From an uncultured Collinsella sp. (GTDB taxonomy: Bacteria; Actinomycetota; Coriobacteriia; Coriobacteriales; Coriobacteriaceae), in NCBI GenBank assembly GCA_902495085.1, contig CABUWA010000009.1, forward strand, positions 1 to 26,979: 26,979 nucleotides of DNA, written 5' to 3'. Positions 23,898-26,979 of the stretch are shown here, one piece after another (position 1 is the stretch's first letter; each line of letters starts with the position of its first letter). The notes under the pieces are model-generated. The model searched no databases and was not told the DNA's origin. It saw nothing but the letters and a program-made list of their open reading frames with translations. Position numbers and translations under genes: made by a program.

Positions 23898-23992
23898 GAA
23901 TTACCTCATTTCAGAAAAAATACTTTCTCATTTTTGCTATAATAACATTTGTCAGACAGTTGATGAGTACTTTTCAAAAATTAAGGTAACCG
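23898..23992. promoter_or_regulatory. AT-rich divergent control region
   Basis: This short AT-rich gap separates the excisionase-like operon from the 401-aa gene. On the plus strand TGCTATAAT at 23935-23943 is an extended -10, without a clear -35. The minus strand has possible -10 sequences in TTATTATAG around the same place, so the promoters may overlap. The small palindrome TGTCAGACA near 23950 and the imperfect AGAAAAAATACTTTCT near 23913 could be operators. Confidence 0.45.
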
Positions 23993-25198
23993 ATGGATAT
24001 GTATAATGATAAAGACTGCGCGATAACCAGGTTTGCTCTGCCTATCGCCCAGTTTCAAGCTGATGCCGAACCACGCGGGGTTCCCGTCTATGAGGTCAGC
24101 GCGAAGACGGCGGAGCTCAATGGCCAAAGCTTCATCTATTTCGTCGGCACCAAGAAAGTCAAGACCGTGAGTGTCGAATCTCTGCCCTCCGAGCTGTTCG
24201 GCACCGATCTGCAGAAGTGCGATACGACGGATACCGACAGCCTTCTTGAATTTAGCGGAAAGTACGGGTTCCTCCCATCGCCTCTTTACGATGGTGCGGC
24301 AAGTCTAGTTCGCTTCCGCAACAGAGGCCGCCTGCGTCCTTATGCAAAGACAGAGTTCAATCGCTATGAGAACCAGCCGGATAACGCCGCCCTATCCCTG
24401 CTTCTCAACCGCCCGGTATCGCTCTACGAATCTCTTACTTTGGATATGAAAGACGAGGCGCCCCGAGCGCTTACGGAGCACGCCCGAATGATCGAGGTTA
24501 AGAACCCTCGGGTTCACGAGGTTATTTCCAAGGCGGAGTTGGCGCAGGCAATTCGTGCTATCCAATGTGCAACTGCCGTGGCTTCCCTATACGACTACAT
24601 GGCGCAGGCGACAACTGGCGGCAGCGCCGAGCAAATGAGCGAGCTGTTGAACGATTCCTCCCAGCTGAATCAGCGTGGGGCGGACTACTTCCTCCATCAC
24701 GACGATCTCATCGTAAGGGGTTACAAACTCGTCTCGTTCGAGGAGCGCCTTGCCAACGATGATGAATTTGCCAAGCTGGCTTCCGAAACGCAGTGCGATG
24801 CGGAAGCTGCTTACAACATCGCCCTCGCGGATGCCTACCGCGCTTGCGCGCAAGATGCGCTGAACTACCTGTCAACAGCCGATCGCGTGTATCGCGCAGC
24901 TGAATATGTCCCCGGGACAGCCCTTGCTGAAATCGGTGACATCTTTGCCGCCAAACTTGAATCGATAAAGGATGGGCGTAGCGGTAACGAGGAGCTTGGA
25001 ACGTTCGGGGAGATCGTGACCGCACAGTTTGCCCGCTGCTTTGTATCGAAAACACCGTGGCGACGCTGCCAATACTGCGGGCGCGTCTTCAAGAAGTATC
25101 GAGAAGAGGGTTTCCACAAGAACATTCGAGAGACGAAGTTCTGCAAGAAGTCCTGCAACGTCATGTATATCCAGCACCAGAAGCACGAGCAATCCTAA
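23993..25198 (+). CDS. Hypothetical protein with a C-terminal Cys4 cluster (401 aa)
   Basis: This is a long, mostly helical soluble protein of unknown function. Its C-terminus has WRRCQYCGRVFKKY followed about 20 residues later by KFCKKSCNVMY: a C-x2-C and C-x3-C pair fit for one zinc ion, as in a treble-clef or ribbon. I faintly recall proteins of this layout listed as DUF6076 in gut Firmicutes and Coriobacteria, but this is not verified. The ATG at 23993 has AAGG 6 bases upstream. The gene lies between the excisionase-like operon and the integrase, divergent from the former. It could regulate the element or be cargo such as a defence protein. It has no membrane segments or recognised nuclease motif. 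Confidence 0.75.
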   Translation: MDMYNDKDCAITRFALPIAQFQADAEPRGVPVYEVSAKTAELNGQSFIYFVGTKKVKTVSVESLPSELFGTDLQKCDTTDTDSLLEFSGKYGFLPSPLYDGAASLVRFRNRGRLRPYAKTEFNRYENQPDNAALSLLLNRPVSLYESLTLDMKDEAPRALTEHARMIEVKNPRVHEVISKAELAQAIRAIQCATAVASLYDYMAQATTGGSAEQMSELLNDSSQLNQRGADYFLHHDDLIVRGYKLVSFEERLANDDEFAKLASETQCDAEAAYNIALADAYRACAQDALNYLSTADRVYRAAEYVPGTALAEIGDIFAAKLESIKDGRSGNEELGTFGEIVTAQFARCFVSKTPWRRCQYCGRVFKKYREEGFHKNIRETKFCKKSCNVMYIQHQKHEQS

Positions 25199-25270
25199 TT
25201 TGGTTTCTTCTCGCATTCGCGGGTTGAAATAGAACCAATTCACGACGAACGCACGAAAGGAGGTGAAAAC

Positions 25271-26488
25271 ATGAAATCAGTCAGCAAAGGCTCCGAACCG
25301 ATCAAGCGAGGCAAGGATTCTTGGTTCTCCCGGTTCAACGTCACCGACGAGCTGGGCAACACGAAGCGCGTGGGCAAGACCGTGCGCTGCCGCACCAAGA
25401 CCGAGGCAAAGCGCCTGTTCGACGAGATCCGCATGGATCTGATGGCTTCTGACGCACCCATCATCAAGGAGGACATCACGCTCGGCGAGTACCTGAAAAG
25501 CCATCTCGAATACCTCCACGACGTGAAGCATCTGAGCCCCAACACGCTGCGCGGCTACCGCGACATCGTGAAGACGCGCTGGGTTCCCCGGCTCGGCGCG
25601 GTGCGTCTCAAGGACATCAAGCCCTACATGATCGAAGACCAGCTCGCATGGATGCGCAAGTCCGGAGGCGAGGGCGGCAAGCCCCTATCGGGCAACACGT
25701 GCCAAAAGGCGCTTTCGTTCCTCAAGACCGCACTCAAACGCGCACAGATGCTCGAATACATCCCGGGCAACCCCTGCGATGCAGTAGACGCGCCCTCTCG
25801 CGAAAGAAAGGAGGTCAGGGTCATAGACGAGAAGGAGGTGCAGCGCATGAAGATTGCCCTTCTTGGGCATCCCGACGTGCGCTTCGCGGCAGCTGTGAGC
25901 CTGACCCTCGATACCGGAATGCGCCGTGGCGAGGTTTGCGCCCTGCGGTGGCAGGATATCAACCTCGAAGCGGGCATCGTGCATGTGCGTCATGCGCTTG
26001 CCGAGGCGAAATCGAGTGACACCTACAACGGTGAGACCATCGACGTGAAAACCCCGAAGAGCAGCCGCTCGAACCGGGACATAACTATCCCCGAGGGGAC
26101 GGCAACCATGCTTGCCCAGTACAAGCAGCTGCAAAGGTACCGACTGCTCTACAACGACATCGGGCAAGGCGAGGAAACTCCCGTGTTTTGCAGTGACCTT
26201 GGCGAACTGTACCGCCCCTCGAAGCTCACGAGCGACTTCTCCCGCTTCACGCAGCAGAAGCGCTTCGACGTGACGTTCCATGGACTTCGGCACACGCATG
26301 CCTCTCTGCTCCTAAAACAGGGGGTGCCGATACAGTACGTGTCCATGAGACTCGGGCACGAGAGCATCGAGATTACGTACAAGACGTACAGTCACTTCCT
26401 GCCGGGAGACGACGGCGGCTCGGCCGACGCTTGGAGCAAGCTTGCGGCGCTGCCCTGCGCAGTGCCAACCATGCTTCCCGCTGCCTGA
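25271..26488 (+). CDS. int: Tn916-type tyrosine integrase of the element
   Basis: This 405-aa integrase has three parts. An N-terminal arm-binding domain (about 1-60) includes GKDSWFSRFNVTDELGNTKR; a core-binding SAM-like domain (68-165) follows; and the catalytic domain has Arg218 (TGMRRGE), a Lys near 260, His337 and Arg340 (HGLRH), His363 (LGHE) and Tyr373 (KTYSHF). All catalytic residues are present. It ends about 100 bases from attR, the normal place for the gene that inserts the element at tRNA-fMet. The ATG has a near-perfect ribosome binding site AAAGGAGGTGA, much stronger than its neighbours. The TTGCCACA repeats on both sides of the element are likely sites for its N-terminal domain. 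Confidence 0.95.
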   Translation: MKSVSKGSEPIKRGKDSWFSRFNVTDELGNTKRVGKTVRCRTKTEAKRLFDEIRMDLMASDAPIIKEDITLGEYLKSHLEYLHDVKHLSPNTLRGYRDIVKTRWVPRLGAVRLKDIKPYMIEDQLAWMRKSGGEGGKPLSGNTCQKALSFLKTALKRAQMLEYIPGNPCDAVDAPSRERKEVRVIDEKEVQRMKIALLGHPDVRFAAAVSLTLDTGMRRGEVCALRWQDINLEAGIVHVRHALAEAKSSDTYNGETIDVKTPKSSRSNRDITIPEGTATMLAQYKQLQRYRLLYNDIGQGEETPVFCSDLGELYRPSKLTSDFSRFTQQKRFDVTFHGLRHTHASLLLKQGVPIQYVSMRLGHESIEITYKTYSHFLPGDDGGSADAWSKLAALPCAVPTMLPAA

Positions 26489-26511
26489 TATCTTCTGTTT
26501 GCCATGGTTCA

Positions 26512-26554
26512 CTGCCACAACATTGCCACAAGGGCGAAAACCCGTTGCCACAAC
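26512..26554. repeat. Three TGCCACAA repeats: probable right arm-type integrase sites
   Basis: CTGCCACAA, TTGCCACAA and TTGCCACAA start at 26512, 26523 and 26545. The spacing of 11 and 22 bases puts them on one face of the helix. They have the same sequence and orientation as the repeats at 7234-7267. Confidence 0.7.
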
Positions 26555-26556
26555 AA

Positions 26557-26586
26557 GAAAAAGGCCACCGGATTGAACCGATGACC
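26557..26586 (-). terminator. Element-supplied terminator for tRNA-fMet
   Basis: On the minus strand a 9-bp stem GGTCATCGG/CCGGTGGCC with two G-U pairs and a 6-base loop is followed by TTTTTCTT. It lies just past the tRNA 3' end but inside the element, replacing the native terminator left at attL. Confidence 0.75.
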
Positions 26587-26591
26587 TTAGT

Positions 26592-26641
26592 GTTCTTGGT
26601 CGCGGGGGCAGGATTTGAACCTACGACCTCCGGGTTATGAG
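26592..26641. repeat. attR: 50-bp direct repeat overlapping the tRNA-fMet 3' end
   Basis: Identical to 7067-7116. It covers the tRNA from the anticodon loop to CCA plus five bases, so integration rebuilds a complete tRNA gene. Confidence 0.95.
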
Positions 26642-26673
26642 CCCGGCGAGCTACCAGACTGCTCCACCCCGCA
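26597..26673 (-). tRNA. Initiator tRNA-fMet (anticodon CAT)
   Basis: This 77-base tRNA with encoded CCA folds into a full cloverleaf. Its anticodon loop is CTCATAA. The GGG/CCC pairs at the bottom of the anticodon stem are the initiator hallmark. The first position, T1 against G72, is not a Watson-Crick pair, comparable to the C1-A72 mismatch of E. coli initiator tRNA. The D-arm GAGCAGTCTGGTAGCTC closely matches the initiator form. It serves as the attachment site of the element. Confidence 0.95.
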
Positions 26674-26704
26674 ATGTCTGGGCGCCTCATGTGCGCAAGA
26701 AAGA

Positions 26705-26733
26705 ATATTACGCGGGAGTTCGGTAAGCGGCAA
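26705..26733 (-). promoter_or_regulatory. Promoter of tRNA-fMet
   Basis: Minus-strand TTGCCG (26733-26728) and TAATAT (26710-26705) are separated by 17 bases, 32 bases before the tRNA 5' end. It lies in the chromosome and so is not disturbed by integration. Confidence 0.65.
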
Positions 26734-26869
26734 GGAAAATCTCGTAGAGCATAATTCCTTCATATTTAAACCCCTCAGCCCCTATCACCGTATACGAATC
26801 GCAGCCGAGCGCCGTCGACGGCACGTATACAATGGTGCGCGTCCTTTTACGCCGACACCGGGAGTAGAC

Positions 26870-26979
26870 ATGCTGCTCGCTATCGATATGGGAAACACGC
26901 AGACGGCCATGGGCCTGTTTGACGGAGACGAGCTGGTGCAGTCGTGGCGCATGCCCACCGACCGCTCCTATACCGCCGA
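26870..26979 (+). CDS. coaX: Type III pantothenate kinase, 5' part (cut by window)
   Basis: The visible 36 residues begin MLLAIDMGNTQTAMGLFDGD, with the family phosphate-binding motif DMGNTQT, then LVQSWRMPTDR. CoaX catalyses the ATP-dependent first step of coenzyme A synthesis from pantothenate, in the cytoplasm. The ATG at 26870 has GGGAG 5 bases upstream. A possible -10 TATACAAT lies near 26826. It is chromosomal and divergent from the tRNA. The rest of the gene is outside the window. Confidence 0.92.
   Translation, partial: MLLAIDMGNTQTAMGLFDGDELVQSWRMPTDRSYTA

Larger units (their letters stand above)
7067..26641. mobile_element. Integrative mobilizable element inserted at tRNA-fMet, about 19.5 kb
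   Basis: The boundaries are the 50-bp att repeats. Inside are all parts expected of an IME: a tyrosine integrase next to attR, an excisionase-like gene, a replication-like module, mobC, a coupling protein and a relaxase next to attL, and a large cargo of type I restriction-modification genes with a dedicated recombinase. No VirB4 or other channel genes are present, so transfer would need a helper conjugation system. The gene order of integrase and mobilization at opposite ends would bring them together in the excised circle. Confidence 0.9.

Noticed and set aside
25199..25245. Terminator between the 401-aa gene and the integrase
   Set aside because: An imperfect stem around TTGGTT/AACCAA exists but has a long loop and no T-run.

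Overview
The window reads as chromosomal DNA of a high-GC gut actinobacterium of the class Coriobacteriia, most likely Collinsella or a close relative. This is inferred from codon style, gene content (an energy-converting hydrogenase-like operon, a flavin/Fe-S reductase, coaX) and strong AGGAGG ribosome binding sites; no species call can be made by eye. Chromosomal DNA lies at 1-7066 and after 26641. Between them sits an integrated mobile element of about 19.5 kb, bounded by a perfect 50-bp direct repeat (7067-7116 and 26592-26641). The right copy is the 3' part of an intact initiator tRNA-fMet gene.

Left chromosomal flank (all minus strand): the end of an Ech/Hyf-like group-4 hydrogenase or complex I-like operon, with a 20-kDa Fe-S subunit preceded by a 960-aa protein that fuses a NuoL/M-type antiporter subunit to a NuoH-type subunit; a solo InsJ-like helix-turn-helix protein; and a 676-aa Old Yellow Enzyme-type reductase. 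Next to the reductase is a very regular array of four 81-bp units, each an inverted repeat, then a terminator that probably served the tRNA before integration.

The element starts with TTGCCACA repeats (probable integrase arm sites) and a mobilization module: mobC, a VirD4-type coupling protein and a MOBP-like relaxase, in overlapping order. No other type IV secretion genes are seen, so it looks like an integrative mobilizable element that borrows a conjugation channel. Next comes about 0.6 kb of DNA with no convincing gene but at least twelve strong stem-loops, several with covarying stems around a shared loop; this is the best candidate for an undescribed structured RNA or DNA element. Small unknown genes flank it.

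The centre is a type I restriction-modification locus built for rearrangement. It has its own XerC/D-like tyrosine recombinase, a divergent hsdS with a replaced C-terminus, two different hsdM genes, a half-length hsdS, a full hsdS and hsdR. Four copies of AAATCACAATTT and two of AAATCGAAATTT sit at equivalent positions of the three hsdS genes, in frame and in inverted or direct orientation. This would allow exchange of whole or half specificity genes and would carry both hsdM genes with the inversion.

The right part of the element carries, on the minus strand, an excisionase-like HTH gene, a winged-helix replication initiator-like gene, a DnaC/IstB-like gene with a destroyed P-loop, and an unknown gene. 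On the plus strand are a 401-aa protein with a C-terminal Cys cluster and the Tn916-type integrase that probably inserts the element at tRNA-fMet. The element supplies a new terminator for the tRNA. The chromosome resumes with coaX.
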